Below, piece by piece: positions 18,054-27,098 of a DNA stretch of 64,000 nt; the stretch's first letter is position 1, and each line of letters begins with the position of its first letter. The translations under genes were made by a program, and so were the position numbers. Below the pieces are notes generated by a model. It saw only the letters and a program-made list of their open reading frames with translations, had not been told where the DNA came from and ran no database searches. Location of the stretch: NCBI GenBank assembly GCA_050633365.1, contig JBOEGJ010000016.1, forward strand, positions 124,001 through 188,000. The letters run 5' to 3'. Origin of the DNA: Pseudomaricurvus sp050633365. GTDB taxonomy: Bacteria > Pseudomonadota > Gammaproteobacteria > Pseudomonadales > Cellvibrionaceae.

Positions 18054-18172
18054 CTGATACTCCCCGACATTCACAGTGGCGGCATTGTAGCCCACGCCAT
18101 TGGGTTGACGCGAGAGATTCACGGGAGGGATTATAAACGCGAAGGGATCAAGTCATGATCCCTGAGTATGAA

Positions 18173-19144
18173 CTAAGCGCGGGAAGGGTTATCGTCAGAG
18201 AAACGGCGTGCCATGCTGCGTGTCGCACGCACCAGTGCATCGATAATACTGGGCTCGCGAGAGGCGTGCCCCGCATCGCGAATGATGTGTAACTGTGAGT
18301 CGTGCCAAACATGATGCAGTGCCTGAGCATTATCGAGCGGACACACCATATCGTAGCGTCCGTGGACAATAATACCGGGAATACCATCAAGCGCTGCGGC
18401 GTTTTCAAGCAATTGATTTTCGTCGATGAAACCCCCATGGGTGAAATAGTGAGCTTCGATACGCGACAGCGACAGCGCTCGATGAGGATCAGAAAAGACC
18501 TCGATAAGATCGACACTGGGCCTCAATGTTGCACAGTGGGCCTCCCATAGAGACCAAGCTTTGGCGCAGGCCATTTTGGCCAATTCATTGGAACCGGTAA
18601 GTCGCTTATAGTAGGCCGCCAGTAAGTTCTTGCGTTCGTCCACGGGAATCGGATGCAGATAATCTTCCCAATAATCGGGAAAAATTAAGCTCGCACCCTC
18701 TTGATAGAACCAATCGATGTCTTTTTTTCGACATAAAAAAACGCCTCGGAGAATCATTCCCAAAACATGTTGAGCGTGAGTCTGGGCGTACACCAAACTT
18801 AGTGTCGACCCCCAAGAGCCGCCAAACAACAACCAGCGCTCGATGCCTAAATACTGACGAATCGCCTCCATGTCGGCGACGAGATGATGGGTGGTATTGT
18901 TTTCAAGACTGGCGTGTGGGGTTGATCGCCCTGCGCCGCGCTGATCAAACACAATAATGCGGTAGCGCGCGGGATCAAAAAATCGTCGATCCATTTTGTG
19001 GCTTGCCGCACCAGGGCCCCCATGGACAAACAAGACTGGGATGCCGTCGGAGTTACCCGATTGTTCAAGGTAAATTTCGTGGCCATCGCCCACGGGCAGC
19101 ATTTGAGTTTGATAGGGTTTGATATCTGGGTAGAGAATATGCAT
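18173..19144 (-). CDS. pip: Proline iminopeptidase (S33)
   Basis: This 323-residue cytoplasmic alpha/beta hydrolase removes N-terminal proline from peptides. Its features are the oxyanion motif HGGPGA, the DQRGAGRSTPHA segment, the nucleophile elbow GGSWGSTL with catalytic Ser, the late Asp in VHGRYDMVCP and catalytic His in DAGHASRE. Length is standard. The pair pip-dtd on one strand is common in pseudomonads. Together with the opp operon it could contribute to peptide use. Confidence 0.94.
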   Translation of the reverse strand: MHILYPDIKPYQTQMLPVGDGHEIYLEQSGNSDGIPVLFVHGGPGAASHKMDRRFFDPARYRIIVFDQRGAGRSTPHASLENNTTHHLVADMEAIRQYLGIERWLLFGGSWGSTLSLVYAQTHAQHVLGMILRGVFLCRKKDIDWFYQEGASLIFPDYWEDYLHPIPVDERKNLLAAYYKRLTGSNELAKMACAKAWSLWEAHCATLRPSVDLIEVFSDPHRALSLSRIEAHYFTHGGFIDENQLLENAAALDGIPGIIVHGRYDMVCPLDNAQALHHVWHDSQLHIIRDAGHASREPSIIDALVRATRSMARRFSDDNPSRA

Positions 19145-19194
19145 AACTTCGCCTTTCTAAATAAGCGATGAAATTCCATCGAGTCTCGACCAGC

Positions 19195-19773
19195 TTACTG
19201 AAAGACGCCGCCGCGCATAATGACCTGGCTCAATTGAGTCGAAGGATTATAAACAACATGCACCCAGGTTGATTCTCCCGTGGCATGCCATAACAAGGGC
19301 AAACCGCCTTGTCTTAGCTTTTCATACTCTTCGATGTCGATCACCACAAAGTCGTTAGTCGATTCGTAAAAGCTATCGACCCCAGTATAGGGTGGTAAAT
19401 CACCTGTTTGCCGGAGAATAGCGCCATCAATAACCTTGCTGACAAAGAACTCAACCAAGCTGTTCAGTTCGGGCTCGTAGATGATATAAGGCATGTGTTC
19501 GATAAAGTTGCCTTCGTAGCGATAGACTTCTTCACCGTCCGCTCGGCTAAGCACAATGGAAACAATCGCCTGACTGCAAGGGTTGCCACTAACTTTCACG
19601 GTGATTAAGTCTCCCCCGTCATCACCGGTAAAATTCACCGCTTGGGCTCTCTCGACGTGACAAGGCTCTGGATCAATGACTTGAGCGTGGGAATAAGATG
19701 AAACGAGCGCCAGCATGAGCGCCACAGATAGGCCTCTAACAATGGGGAGCAGCCTAGCGACAGAGTATTTCAT
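19195..19773 (-). CDS. Secreted protein of unknown function
   Basis: This 192-residue protein begins at ATG 19773 with a signal peptide (RGLSVALMLALVSSYSHAQ). A longer frame to 19935 would overlap the divergent tag gene and hide the signal, so I reject it. The mature part has two Cys residues early (PEPCHVE and GNPCSQA), which might form a disulfide in the periplasm, and looks rich in beta strands. I recognise no family. It lies upstream of pip on the same strand with a 50-bp gap. Confidence 0.65.
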   Translation of the reverse strand: MKYSVARLLPIVRGLSVALMLALVSSYSHAQVIDPEPCHVERAQAVNFTGDDGGDLITVKVSGNPCSQAIVSIVLSRADGEEVYRYEGNFIEHMPYIIYEPELNSLVEFFVSKVIDGAILRQTGDLPPYTGVDSFYESTNDFVVIDIEEYEKLRQGGLPLLWHATGESTWVHVVYNPSTQLSQVIMRGGVFQ

Positions 19774-19845
19774 GCAAGTGACATCCTGATAATGAAAGTG
19801 CATTATCCAGTGTAGACCAATATCACACAGGCAAGGAGCCGAGCC

Positions 19846-20472
19846 ATGACTGAACGCTGCCTTTGGTGTCAAGGCGATCCACTTTATGAGCATTATCACG
19901 ACACTGAGTGGGGAGTTCCCTGCTACGACGATCATAAGCTCTTTGAGTCTATCTTACTCGAAGGCGCTCAAGCGGGTTTGTCGTGGATAACCGTGTTGCG
20001 TAAACGCGAAGGCGCTCAAGCGGGTTTGTCGTGGATAACCGTGTTGCGTAAACGCGAAGGCTATCGACTCGCCTTTGATGGCTTTGATCCTCATCAGATC
20101 GCTCGCTACGATGAGCGGCGAATCGAGAAGCTGCGCCTAAACCCCAATATCATTCGCAATCGTTTAAAAATCAAGAGCACCGTCACAAATGCTCAGGCAT
20201 TTCTCAACCTTGTAGAGCGGCAGTCTTCGTTCAGTGAGTTTGTGTGGCAGTTTGTCGATGGCTCGCCTCGGGACAATCAGTTTCTCACCGCCGACCAAGT
20301 GCCTGCATCGACGCCCGCATCAGACGCCATGAGTAAAGCGCTAAAGAAAGCTGGTTTTTCGTTTGTGGGTTCGACGATTTGTTACGCATTTATGCAGGCA
20401 ACCGGCATGGTGAATGACCATCTTCTAAGCTGTCACCGTCATCATCAAGTTAAGCTAATGAAAAACCAATAA
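19846..20472 (+). CDS. tag: DNA-3-methyladenine glycosylase I with internal tandem duplication
   Basis: Tag excises 3-methyladenine from alkylated DNA. The zinc-snap residues are visible: Cys5 in ERCLWC, His18 in EHYHDTEWG, and the late His and Cys in NDHLLSCHRH. STPASDAMSKALKKAGF and FVGSTICYAFMQATGMVNDH match E. coli Tag closely. The protein is 208 residues instead of about 190 because 16 residues, EGAQAGLSWITVLRKR, occur twice in a row (residues 39-54 and 55-70). This segment contains the catalytic Glu and the conserved Trp of Tag, so the duplication may well disturb the active site. It stands divergent from the secreted-protein gene. Confidence 0.92.
   Translation: MTERCLWCQGDPLYEHYHDTEWGVPCYDDHKLFESILLEGAQAGLSWITVLRKREGAQAGLSWITVLRKREGYRLAFDGFDPHQIARYDERRIEKLRLNPNIIRNRLKIKSTVTNAQAFLNLVERQSSFSEFVWQFVDGSPRDNQFLTADQVPASTPASDAMSKALKKAGFSFVGSTICYAFMQATGMVNDHLLSCHRHHQVKLMKNQ
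19960..20055 (+). repeat. 48-bp perfect tandem duplication inside tag
   Basis: Two identical 48-bp units (19960-20007 and 20008-20055) lie head to tail, starting GAAGGCGCTCAAGCGGG. The frame is preserved. A short third match (GAAGGC) follows at 20056, which is the natural junction and could have promoted slippage. Confidence 0.95.
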
Positions 20473-20527
20473 CACTTACCCGATTCGCCGCTGTAGCGGG
20501 CGCTGATACACAAATATAATTAGATGA

Positions 20528-20585
20528 TGAGAGCTCATCGGCTATTAATTATATTGAGAGCTCAACGGCTGGAGATTCATCGGCT
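20528..20585. repeat. Three imperfect 15-16 bp copies at the 3' end of the DUF748 gene
   Basis: TGAGAGCTCATCGGCT (20528-20543), TGAGAGCTCAACGGCT (20555-20570) and GGAGATTCATCGGCT (20571-20585) form a short array. The first lies just beyond the stop and the others code for the last residues of the DUF748 protein. No function can be assigned. Confidence 0.5.
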
Positions 20586-23050
20586 ATGTGTTTTGGTAAA
20601 CACATAAGAAGCTGTGAGGAATTCACTTGTATTTCCTGCTCGAGGTGCGTTTTCACCGCCAACGCCCGCTGATGTCCTAGCGTTTGCATTTTTTCGGTAT
20701 CGACGGTTAGCGGAAGCTGATGAGTCGATAGCGCGGGCTCTTGGGAATCTATTTCGGTACTGGCACCAGGGTGCGCTGATCGATCGTCCAGTTGGCGCAT
20801 GTTGGATTCGCCACCATTAACGACTGCGCCAGCACTAGACTCGCTCACCAATAACACATTGTCTTTAGCGTTGGTGATACCGCAGAGTTTGATCTGCAAT
20901 GAAGAACGCTCACGAATCATGCCCCCCACTTTTTCCACATAGTCTTTTGAAGAGGCTGTCAGAACAGCTTCACCGGGCAAAAATTCAACCGGCGCTAAAC
21001 GAACTTTGGTCATCTCTTCTCCGGCCATCTGCGCGATACTGATCATCGCACCGTAGGGCTGAAGCAAGGTGCTCAACATCGCCATGGAGGCTTTTTTCAT
21101 AGCGCCCTTTAACGCGGTATTGATAATCTGCTGCAAATCGACATCCGGATTGTTCACTTCGCCATTCACTGGCACTTCTAAATGAATGTGATCGTTACTG
21201 TCTCGCAACAAATCCACCGCCTGATCCAGCGGCATGGTTAAACGATGGGCAAACTGCTCCACCGAATCTTGATGCTCAGCCCGCAAATTCAAGTAGTCCA
21301 CGTCAACTTTGTGTAGGCTCGAAAGCTGACTAGCGTTCAACTCGAAATTACTGGCGAGATGCACTCGGCCAGATTCTAATGCATAACCGGTAAATGCCTC
21401 GCTGTAAGCACTAACTGCCAATAGCTCATAGGCCTTCACGTTTAATTGACCTTGCGCAGATAAGGCCGCCAGTGATGCCTCGGCGTCGAGATGAATGCTG
21501 GCCCCGTGCGACAAATCGAGTTTCATGGCAATAACCATCGGATCGGTCAAGCTCAGATCTTTTAGATCGATAAAATCAACCACTAGATTTTCAGAAAACG
21601 CGGGGGTGACGGACTCATCGGAAAAGTGAATGGCGACACCAGAATTTACCTGAAAACCCGCCACGCGAATTTCGGTTTCGGTTTCGGTTTCGGTTTCGGT
21701 TTCGGTTTCGGTTTCGGTTTCGGTTAACGATGACTTAGCCAGAGCTTCATTGTCACTGCCATCATCCATCGTGCCACTCGTTGACGATTCAGCCAGACGG
21801 GACTCGTCGGCAGATACCGGCGCCATACTCGCCTCTATCGAAGTTAGCGCTCGATCAAGTCGACGCAGCTGATCGATATCCCCCGATGCGCTTCGATTGA
21901 GATAAATATCTCCCGACAGCCAATGGATATTGCCTGCAGCAATGCTCAGCGCGCTCGATTTCGTCGGCAAAACAATGTTCAGGCTGTCCAAAGTGAAATT
22001 GAGTTTTTCAACAAAGCTGGCAACGTTATCGGTTTTATTAGCAGTGTCACCGCCGCGATCCGAGGCGGGTAAAACACTCAAGTCAGTCAACTCTATTTGA
22101 CGAACATCAATCGACGTTTTATCGATGCTTGACTGGAAAGAAAAACCCTCAAGATCGATAAGTGTTTCTGCTTGATTTGGCTGAGTCAGTGACAAGCCCG
22201 ACAATTGCGTTTCGATATCCGCTTGGTAGTCAACACTTTCACCAACCTCAATACTCTGCTTAACCCCAAGGTCTAAGCGAGAGAGTTGAGCCACAAACTC
22301 AGGAGTCGAGAGCTTTGTTTTTTCTATCTTAAGACGGCCTTGAAGTAGCGAAGAGACAACGCCAGACGCGCTCTTTTTCAATTCAATGTCAGCGCCATAA
22401 TTCAACAGGGTCGAGGCGCCTAATTGATGCTCGTTTAACAATAAATTATCTAGCGAAATCTGTACTTCAAGTTTGCTGCTGTTATCAAGCGCGGTATCTA
22501 AAGGGGTTAGAGCGACGGAATTGATGGTCGCCTGAAGGCTCATTTCTGGACGCTGTACCTCAACGACAATATTTTTGAGATGAAACTTATCGATAGCAAA
22601 ATGCCAGTCATCTAACCCGCTGGGTGCCTCTTGCTGGACCGGATCGGCGCCTGTACTCTCATCTTCATTTTTTTGGTCACTGGCGGGAATTAAGATGCCA
22701 TTAATCAGGCGTCGGTCGCTATTCTCGTTCAGCTGTAACACTCCCCCAGAGAGAGCCAGTTCCGTCACTCGAATCTTTTTGGACCACAAAGCCCACCAAC
22801 TCACATTCAAGTAGAGTCGCTCAAACCTGCGTGCCTGATTATCGCGATAGAAGCTTATCTCGCCGATCTCAACAGCCCCCGTGTAGGGATTGATCCAAAA
22901 ACGCTCGACCTCAACCCGCTCTACCCCCTGCTGCTCGATCCAATCCGCTGCAAGGTATCGGGCAATATCCGACAGTAACCAAGGCAAGGCCACCAGCAAC
23001 GCCAACAATACCAAGCAGGTGCGACGAAACCACGATTTAGAGAAGAGCAT
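20549..23050 (-). CDS. DUF748 / AsmA-like envelope protein
   Basis: The 833-residue protein starts with one membrane anchor (residues about 9-27, TCLVLLALLVALPWLLSDIA) and a long repetitive beta domain that should lie in the periplasm. The early motif VERFWINPYTGAVEIGEISF and the later NFELNASQLSSLHKVDVDYL plus VDLLRDSNDHIHLEVPVNGEV match DUF748 proteins, relatives of AsmA and the bridge-like lipid-transport group. The final part, ending before a C-terminal acidic tail, has an OmpA-like look (VEKVGGMIRERSSLQIKLCG). Near residue 445 a run of nine Thr-Glu pairs comes from a hexanucleotide repeat. Role in envelope homeostasis is inferred from the family. Confidence 0.8.
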   Translation of the reverse strand: MLFSKSWFRRTCLVLLALLVALPWLLSDIARYLAADWIEQQGVERVEVERFWINPYTGAVEIGEISFYRDNQARRFERLYLNVSWWALWSKKIRVTELALSGGVLQLNENSDRRLINGILIPASDQKNEDESTGADPVQQEAPSGLDDWHFAIDKFHLKNIVVEVQRPEMSLQATINSVALTPLDTALDNSSKLEVQISLDNLLLNEHQLGASTLLNYGADIELKKSASGVVSSLLQGRLKIEKTKLSTPEFVAQLSRLDLGVKQSIEVGESVDYQADIETQLSGLSLTQPNQAETLIDLEGFSFQSSIDKTSIDVRQIELTDLSVLPASDRGGDTANKTDNVASFVEKLNFTLDSLNIVLPTKSSALSIAAGNIHWLSGDIYLNRSASGDIDQLRRLDRALTSIEASMAPVSADESRLAESSTSGTMDDGSDNEALAKSSLTETETETETETETETETEIRVAGFQVNSGVAIHFSDESVTPAFSENLVVDFIDLKDLSLTDPMVIAMKLDLSHGASIHLDAEASLAALSAQGQLNVKAYELLAVSAYSEAFTGYALESGRVHLASNFELNASQLSSLHKVDVDYLNLRAEHQDSVEQFAHRLTMPLDQAVDLLRDSNDHIHLEVPVNGEVNNPDVDLQQIINTALKGAMKKASMAMLSTLLQPYGAMISIAQMAGEEMTKVRLAPVEFLPGEAVLTASSKDYVEKVGGMIRERSSLQIKLCGITNAKDNVLLVSESSAGAVVNGGESNMRQLDDRSAHPGASTEIDSQEPALSTHQLPLTVDTEKMQTLGHQRALAVKTHLEQEIQVNSSQLLMCLPKHIADESPAVELSI
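21671..21724 (-). repeat. Nine-unit hexanucleotide repeat in the DUF748 gene
   Basis: Nine perfect copies of TTCGGT (ACCGAA on the coding strand) encode nine Thr-Glu pairs. Because the unit is six bases, changes in copy number alter protein length without shifting frame. Confidence 0.95.
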
Positions 23051-23200
23051 AGAGTCTGATCACCAAGGTCGATAAATTGGAAAGTGTAGCCACAAGCGCC
23101 GGAACATAACAGATCAATCAGCAATCTTTGCCATTCCCATCATCCTGAAAAGTAGAAAGCCATCATGGAGCTGCTAGACTGAAACTACCGCTTCAATGAA

Positions 23201-24013
23201 ATGAACGCAGCGCCTATGAAATCTTGGCTCTCGATTACTCTACTGCTAGTTATAACCAGCTTCGCCTCTGCAGAGCAATCACTATCGAGAGCGCCTATCA
23301 CCGCCGCTACCAGTGATGGTTGGGCACCCTACGAATTCTATGATCCGAACACTAAAAGAATGACCGGCTACAGTACTGAGGTCATTCGAGCGGTACTAGC
23401 CAAGATGAACAGACCTCTAGCACCGATTCAATCTCTGCCTTGGACTCGCGCTCAAGAGATGCTGTTCAGCGGCGAGCTAGACCTACTTTACAGCGCCACC
23501 CCAAGCCCGAATCGCCTGCAACTCGCCCGTGTTACACCCGAACCCATAGTGACGTCTCATTGGGTTCTATTTGTCTTAATAAAGCACCGAGCGCAGCTTA
23601 CCTATGGCGAGTTAAGTGATTTGATCGGCCATCGTATAGGTACCGTTCAGGGGTATACTTATACACCTGAGTTCTGGCATATCGTCAGAACTCAGGCTGT
23701 GACAAACCCAGTTCTCACCGACGAACAGAACTTCAAGATGTTGATGCAAGGTCGCGTAGACTTTGTAATCGCAGAACTGGCCAACGGCCTAGAGATCATC
23801 CATCAGTTAAACATCGAAGATCAGGTCATGGCCTTGAGAGAAAATCCAGTCCGTACCACCACCTTGCATCCAGTTTTCAGCCGCCATAATATCACTGCCG
23901 AGACGGTGGAGCGCTTCTCGCAAGAATTGAGAGCTTTCAAACAGACAGAACAACATCACCAGCTCTATAAAAAGTTCTTCCAGCATCTCGAGATGCCAAA
24001 GATTCAGCCATAA
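23201..24013 (+). CDS. Orphan periplasmic solute-binding protein, family 3 type
   Basis: This 270-residue protein has a signal peptide (WLSITLLLVITSFASAEQ) and the fold of amino-acid-type binding proteins: DGWAPYEFYDPNTKRMTGYSTEV near residue 39, then LFSGELDLLYSATPSPNR and GRVDFVIAELANGLEI. No permease or ATPase gene is adjacent, so it may feed another transporter, act as a sensor partner, or have a different role. Starts at 23201 and 23216 are both possible; the second places the signal peptide closer to the end. Confidence 0.8.
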   Translation: MNAAPMKSWLSITLLLVITSFASAEQSLSRAPITAATSDGWAPYEFYDPNTKRMTGYSTEVIRAVLAKMNRPLAPIQSLPWTRAQEMLFSGELDLLYSATPSPNRLQLARVTPEPIVTSHWVLFVLIKHRAQLTYGELSDLIGHRIGTVQGYTYTPEFWHIVRTQAVTNPVLTDEQNFKMLMQGRVDFVIAELANGLEIIHQLNIEDQVMALRENPVRTTTLHPVFSRHNITAETVERFSQELRAFKQTEQHHQLYKKFFQHLEMPKIQP

Positions 24014-24113
24014 CCCCTCGCTCCAAAAGCTATTAAGCCCCCTTAGGAAAACTGTTAGCCATAGGGCGAACAAGGTATAGTGCGGTCTTTCACCTTAAAC
24101 AGAAGATTCACAC

Positions 24114-24911
24114 ATGGGCAGATGGATTGGAGCCATTATTGGCGCCGTCGTCGGTAATATACCCGGCGCATTATTAGGCTACTTTGTCGGTTACTTATTT
24201 GAGCGCCGACAGCAGCTGCAAAGTTTTGACTTCCAGCGCGGCAATCCTGAACAGGCACAAGAGACCTTCTTTGTAACCACGTTTACCCTGCTCGGGCATA
24301 TTGCTAAGGCCGATGGCCGCGTCTCCGAAGAAGAGATCCGTCAAGCCGAACAATTGATGGATAAGTTGCAGTTGACGGCCGATCATCGCCGTCGCGCAAT
24401 CGATTTGTTCAAACAGGGCAGTGGTGGTGATTTTGACTTAAACTCGCTGCTGCAACAATTCAATCAAGACTGCGGTCGGCATCAGAATTTGCGACAGATG
24501 CTGTTGGTATATCTGGTCAATTTAGCGCTGGCCGACAACAGCCTCGAAGCCAGTGAAGAAAACGCCTTAAAAGAGATCGCCACTGCACTAGGCATACCCG
24601 CCTTTGCCTTTGACCAAATGATTCGAATGATTCGCGCTCAAAATCAATTTGGCGGATCCCAATACCAGCAGGGCGGTTTCACAAATCAATCGTCCAGCCG
24701 CAATGAACTCAAGTTGGCCTATGAGGCACTGGGCGCTGACGAATCTATTTCTGATAAGGATCTAAAGAAAGCCTACCGAAAGTTAATGAGCCAATATCAT
24801 CCCGATAAACTCATGGGTCAAGGCCTGCCAGAAGATATGATCCAAGAAGCCACCGAGCGCTCAAAAGAGATACAGGTGGCCTACGACGTTATTCGAAAAA
24901 GTCGACGCTGA
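24114..24911 (+). CDS. djlA: DjlA-like membrane-anchored DnaJ co-chaperone
   Basis: The 265-residue protein matches DjlA in three parts. A glycine-rich N-terminal membrane segment (IGAIIGAVVGNIPGALLGYF) anchors it. A TerB-like helical domain follows (FFVTTFTLLGHIAKADGRVSEEE, residues about 58-185). A C-terminal J domain ends the protein, with the HPD tripeptide in SQYHPDKLMGQGLP. J domains stimulate the ATPase of DnaK. The linker is glutamine- and glycine-rich. It stands as a separate unit after the solute-binding protein gene. Confidence 0.92.
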   Translation: MGRWIGAIIGAVVGNIPGALLGYFVGYLFERRQQLQSFDFQRGNPEQAQETFFVTTFTLLGHIAKADGRVSEEEIRQAEQLMDKLQLTADHRRRAIDLFKQGSGGDFDLNSLLQQFNQDCGRHQNLRQMLLVYLVNLALADNSLEASEENALKEIATALGIPAFAFDQMIRMIRAQNQFGGSQYQQGGFTNQSSSRNELKLAYEALGADESISDKDLKKAYRKLMSQYHPDKLMGQGLPEDMIQEATERSKEIQVAYDVIRKSRR

Positions 24912-24970
24912 ACGTCACTACTTAATCACGCTAACCTAGCTTTTAATTTTATTCATTAACCGAGGTTCCT

Positions 24971-25531
24971 ATGAAAAACACTTTGATTATCGCAGCGGTC
25001 GCACTGACATTATCCGCCCATACCCACGCCGGTTGGTTTGATTCTTTGTTTGGCGGCAGCAGTGAGCCCGCCGAAGCCGTCACTGAGACCGTAGAGGCGC
25101 CCGCAGCGACTCAAGCGCTGGATGCCTTGGCCATGATTCCAATGCTCACAGATAGTCTTGGGGTTACTGAAAAACAGGCTGAAGGTGGTATGGGCTCGCT
25201 GTTCAATTTGGCAAAAGAAAGCCTGTCGCAAGATCAATTCGGTGAGCTATCGAATGCCTTACCCGGTATTGATCAATTGCTCGGCGCCGTACCAGCAGTA
25301 TCCGAAAGCGCTCAATCCGATAGCGGTTTGGGTGGGCTGCTCAACTCAGCGGCTCAATACAGCGATTCACTGAAAGCCGTCAATCAAGTTTCTCAACAGT
25401 TCCAAGCTCTAGGCCTTGATCCGCAGATGATCATGCAATACATGCAAGTTGCTCAGCAGTATTTAAATACCCCACAGGGGCAACAAGCTAAACAATTGTT
25501 GATGGATGGTCTTGCCGGCTTGGGAGGCTAA
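24971..25531 (+). CDS. DUF2780 (VcgC/VcgE-type) secreted protein
   Basis: The 186-residue protein has a signal peptide ending at HTHAGWFDSLFGG. The core LTDSLGVTEKQAEGGMGSLFNLAK followed by LPGIDQLLGAVP matches DUF2780, and the C-terminus has LGLDPQMIMQYMQVAQQYL (parts of neighbouring segments). No function is known for the family. It lies 60 bp after djlA on the same strand and ends at a strong terminator, so the two may be cotranscribed. Confidence 0.8.
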   Translation: MKNTLIIAAVALTLSAHTHAGWFDSLFGGSSEPAEAVTETVEAPAATQALDALAMIPMLTDSLGVTEKQAEGGMGSLFNLAKESLSQDQFGELSNALPGIDQLLGAVPAVSESAQSDSGLGGLLNSAAQYSDSLKAVNQVSQQFQALGLDPQMIMQYMQVAQQYLNTPQGQQAKQLLMDGLAGLGG

Positions 25532-25550
25532 GCTGCAAAGAATGGCTGGA

Positions 25551-25578
25551 AAGCGTGAGCAGGACGCTCACGCTTTTC
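25551..25578 (+). terminator. Intrinsic terminator after the DUF2780 gene
   Basis: A perfect 10-bp stem, AAGCGTGAGC at 25551 and GCTCACGCTT at 25566, with a five-base loop, ends in a short T-run (CTTTTC). It lies 19 bp after the stop. Confidence 0.75.
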
Positions 25579-25619
25579 GATGCTATATAGCTATTTTCTC
25601 GCTAGCTGTTAGTTATCTT

Positions 25620-27098
25620 TTAGCTATCTTCTAGATCAATTCCGAGACTGTCCCAAAGCTCGTCCACTCGCGTCTTAACGGCGTCATCCATGACAATAGG
25701 TTCACCCCACTCTCGGTCGGTTTCACCGGGCCACTTGTTGGTCGCATCCATTCCCATTTTTGAGCCTAAACCGGAAACCGGAGAGGCAAAGTCGAGATAA
25801 TCGATGGGTGTATTTTCGACCATGGTGGTATCGCGAATCGGATCCATACGAGTGGTAATCGCCCAAATCACATCATTCCAATCGCGAGCGTTTACATCAT
25901 CGTCGGTGACTATCACAAATTTGGTATACATAAACTGACGCAAGAAAGACCAAACTCCCATCATCACGCGCTTGGCATGACCGGGATACTGCTTCTTCAT
26001 GGTCACGACTGCCATGCGATAAGAACAGCCTTCGGGCGGTAAATAGAAATCCACAATTTCGGGAAACTGTTTTTGCAATATCGGCACAAATACTTCGTTC
26101 AAGGCCACACCTAATACCGCCGGCTCATCGGGCGGACGGCCAGTATAAGTACTGTGATAAATCGGCTTTTTACGATGAGTAATGGTTTCGACGGTAAACA
26201 CCGGAAAGCTGTCAACTTCGTTGTAGTAACCCGTGTGATCGCCAAAGGGCCCTTCTTCGGCCATATCCTCGGGATAGATATAACCTTCCAATACGTACTC
26301 CGCCGAAGCCGGCACCTGCAAATCATTGCTCCGGCTTTTCACCACTTCGGTTTTGCCGCCACGCAACAGCCCAGCAAAAGCGTATTCGCTCAGAGTATCC
26401 GGAACTGGGGTAACGGCCCCTAAGATCGTGGCCGGGTCAGCGCCCAAGGCGACCGATACCGGATAGGGCTCACCGGGGTTTTTCTGCTGCCATTCGCGAA
26501 AATCTAAAGCGCCACCACGATGAGATAACCAACGCATGATCAATCGGTTTTTACCAATTAATTGCATCCGGTAAATGCCCAAATTTTGTCGTTCTTTGTT
26601 GGGCCCGCGAGTAATCACCAACGGCCAGGTCACCAAAGGCGCGGCATCACCGGGCCAACAGGTTTGAATAGGGAGCAGGTTAAGATCAACCTGCTCTTTT
26701 TCAATGATCACCTGCTGGCATGGAGCCTTGCCCACCACCTTCGGCCCCATGTTTAACACTTGTTTAAAAATGGGCATTTTTTCCCAAGCATCACGCAGTC
26801 CCTTAGGTGGCTCGGGTTCCTTTAGAAACGCCAGCAACTTGCCCACTTCACGCAGGGCTTCAACGGAAGCTTCTCCCATGCCAAAGGCGACTCGCTCTGG
26901 CGTGCCAAATAAGTTCGCCAACACCGGCACCGTATGGCCAATGGGGTTTTCGAATAGCAGCGCCGGACCACCTGCGCGCAATGTGCGATCGCAGATCTCT
27001 GTCATCTCTAAGTTCGGATCTACCGGTACGCTGATGCGTTTGAGTTCGCCTCGCTCTTCGAGCAGCTTGATAAAATCACGGAGGTCTTTGTATTTCAT
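25620..27098 (-). CDS. ubiD: 3-octaprenyl-4-hydroxybenzoate carboxy-lyase UbiD
   Basis: UbiD decarboxylates the prenylated 4-hydroxybenzoate ring in ubiquinone synthesis, using prenylated FMN made by UbiX. The start MKYKDLRDF at 27098 gives 492 residues, the usual length; an upstream frame to 27203 has no family likeness. Conserved segments include ICDRTLRAGGPALLFENP, IYRMQLIGKNRLIMRWLSHRGGA (split), EGPFGDHTGYYN with acidic active-site residues, and ITTRMDPIRDTTMVENTPIDYLDFASP. It stands alone and divergent from the MscS-type gene. Confidence 0.96.
   Translation of the reverse strand: MKYKDLRDFIKLLEERGELKRISVPVDPNLEMTEICDRTLRAGGPALLFENPIGHTVPVLANLFGTPERVAFGMGEASVEALREVGKLLAFLKEPEPPKGLRDAWEKMPIFKQVLNMGPKVVGKAPCQQVIIEKEQVDLNLLPIQTCWPGDAAPLVTWPLVITRGPNKERQNLGIYRMQLIGKNRLIMRWLSHRGGALDFREWQQKNPGEPYPVSVALGADPATILGAVTPVPDTLSEYAFAGLLRGGKTEVVKSRSNDLQVPASAEYVLEGYIYPEDMAEEGPFGDHTGYYNEVDSFPVFTVETITHRKKPIYHSTYTGRPPDEPAVLGVALNEVFVPILQKQFPEIVDFYLPPEGCSYRMAVVTMKKQYPGHAKRVMMGVWSFLRQFMYTKFVIVTDDDVNARDWNDVIWAITTRMDPIRDTTMVENTPIDYLDFASPVSGLGSKMGMDATNKWPGETDREWGEPIVMDDAVKTRVDELWDSLGIDLEDS

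Noticed and set aside
19774..19935. Upstream extension of the secreted-protein gene at 19195-19773
   Set aside because: It would overlap the divergent tag gene and put a signal peptide in the middle of the protein.
21671..21724. Repeat array considered as CRISPR
   Set aside because: Units are only six bases, adjoin without spacers and lie inside a coding frame.
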